Positions 63,039-64,000 of a stretch of 64,000 nucleotides of DNA are shown one piece after another. The stretch covers positions 1,488,001-1,552,000 of the forward strand of contig OZ252050.1 in assembly GCA_965247975.1 (NCBI GenBank), given 5' to 3'. The notes under the pieces were generated by a model, which saw nothing but the letters and a program-made list of their open reading frames with translations, ran no database searches and was not told the origin of the DNA. The translations under genes and the position numbers were made by a program. The first letter of the stretch is position 1. Each line of letters begins with the position of its first letter. The stretch is from Taishania sp965247975 (lineage in GTDB: Bacteria > Bacteroidota > Bacteroidia > Flavobacteriales_D > Crocinitomicaceae).

Positions 63039-64000
63039 ATGAAGCAATTTTTAATCATCATTTGCCTATTCTTTGCGTTTCAAAGTACTAGTCAAACGTT
63101 AAAATTTCGATTTGACGGACTCATTGTAAATTATGATTCTGGTAAAAAAGAAGGTGGGGTAAAAGTTGAAATCGTTCAGAATGGTGCTACGATTGAATCA
63201 ACCACGACTGCTTCGAACGGGAAATACGTCATCATGAAGGACATTGACTATTCGATTCCTTTTGATGTTGTCTTTTCAAAAGCAGGACTTGTTAGCAAAC
63301 GGATCAACTTTAATATGGCAGGTTTGAATGTGGAAGACACTCCCGCTGGTGCTGAATATAAACCTGTTGAAAATTTAAGTGTAGAGCTTTTTGCTAAAAG
63401 ACCAAATGTGGATTTTTCGTTTCTTGAAACAGAGCCAGTTGGAAGTTTCAAATGGAGCACTTCGAAAGGAGCGGCTGATTTGAACGTAACAGCAGAAGCG
63501 AAAATCCGAACAAAAATTGAACGATTGCTTGCAGAGGCAGAAGCAGGTGGATCCAAAGATGCCGATTACAACAAAGCATTATCTGAGGCGGATAACTTCT
63601 TTAACGAAAAAAAATACAATGAAGCTCTTGAGAAATATGAATTAGCGCTTGGTATTAAACCGAAAGAGAAATATCCGAAAGATCGAATTTTAGCTATTGA
63701 TGCACTCCTTCAAAAAATGAAAGAAGAGGAGTTGAATAGTCAACAAGGAGATTTTGAATACAATAATTTAATCAAAGCGGCAGACAATTTTAGAAATTCA
63801 AAGCAATATGCCAAAGCCATTGAAAAGTATGAAGAGGCTTTGACCAAAAAAGATGAACTGTATCCGAAGGATGAAATCAAGAAAATTGAAAAAATCCTGA
63901 AAGAAGCCGATAGTGAAGGTGCATACAAGGAAGCTATTGAAGTTGCTGACATGTTGTTCAAGCAAAAAAGCTACAAGGATGCTAAGAAAAAATATGAAAC
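63039..64000 (+). CDS. Secreted TPR-repeat protein (3' end outside window)
   Basis: At least 320 residues from ATG 63039. A signal peptide (FLIIICLFFAFQSTSQ) is followed by a carboxypeptidase-regulatory-like beta domain (~20-120, KVEIVQNGATIESTTTASNGKY). TPR-like repeats of about 50-65 residues then follow, with the pattern AD.FF..KKY.EAL.KYE.AL, then YPKD.I..I. It runs open to the end of the window. Such proteins in Bacteroidota belong to envelope complexes, but the specific role is unknown. It is divergent from the oxidoreductase gene. Confidence 0.82.
   Translation, partial: MKQFLIIICLFFAFQSTSQTLKFRFDGLIVNYDSGKKEGGVKVEIVQNGATIESTTTASNGKYVIMKDIDYSIPFDVVFSKAGLVSKRINFNMAGLNVEDTPAGAEYKPVENLSVELFAKRPNVDFSFLETEPVGSFKWSTSKGAADLNVTAEAKIRTKIERLLAEAEAGGSKDADYNKALSEADNFFNEKKYNEALEKYELALGIKPKEKYPKDRILAIDALLQKMKEEELNSQQGDFEYNNLIKAADNFRNSKQYAKAIEKYEEALTKKDELYPKDEIKKIEKILKEADSEGAYKEAIEVADMLFKQKSYKDAKKKYE

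Overview
The window looks like chromosomal DNA of a Bacteroidota bacterium, most likely Flavobacteriales and possibly near Crocinitomicaceae/Fluviicola. The signs are low GC, TAnnTTTG-type -7 promoter boxes, few Shine-Dalgarno sites, type A and type B sorting domains of the type IX secretion system (T9SS), a PorV/PorQ-like protein, PKD-repeat adhesin-like proteins, DUF4249 beside a TonB receptor, a PorE-like OmpA protein and TlpA/DUF4369 proteins. The genus is inference from style, not from a search.

Layout: 0-6 kb is a same-strand run (end of lpxK, purine nucleoside phosphorylase, gatB, two TlpA-like thiol oxidoreductases, lpxH). 6-14 kb has a T9SS cargo protein, trmD on the minus strand, a broken toxin-antitoxin pair, an ECF sigma factor with a partner membrane protein, a second T9SS protein and a SUMF1-like protein. 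14-23 kb is accessory: an 8-bp tandem repeat, secreted proteins of unknown function, a methyltransferase/glycosyltransferase pair, a string of small lipoproteins and membrane proteins, decayed sequence and a 71-bp repeat array. 23-35.5 kb holds an outer-membrane pair, arfB, dnaX and tsaE (divergent), alanine dehydrogenase, a PD-(D/E)XK protein, prfC and a frameshifted T9SS protein. 35.5-54.6 kb holds a 1256-residue PKD protein, patatin, a cytochrome c, a glutamine amidotransferase, ridA, a glycosyltransferase fusion, a lipoyl acyltransferase (E2), a PorE-like protein, an exonuclease, a hydrolase, a sugar-phosphate transferase and an oxidoreductase. 54.7-56.1 kb is a tRNA-His locus followed by a nested tandem array of GIY-YIG genes. 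56-64 kb holds an S41 peptidase, DUF4249 plus TonB receptor, an rRNA/tRNA methylase, tRNA-Leu, a YoeB-type toxin-antitoxin pair, a FAD oxidoreductase and the start of a TPR protein.

The most unusual locus is 54724-56115. The 3' half of tRNA-His, its terminator and a 92-codon GIY-YIG gene are tandemly repeated. The duplicated tRNA pieces are split by palindromic inserts, the genes' last codons are themselves tRNA- and hairpin-derived, and the last copy is truncated. The second notable point is dnaX: an 11-A run lies exactly where the clamp-loader core gives way to the tau tail, and a -1 shift there joins the two reading frames. This must be weighed against five other single-base indels between 28.5 and 35.3 kb, which suggest a local sequence-quality problem.

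The genes serve housekeeping (lipid A, translation quality control, tRNA modification, replication), envelope and polysaccharide biogenesis, T9SS secretion, and a few small mobile or addiction-type modules.
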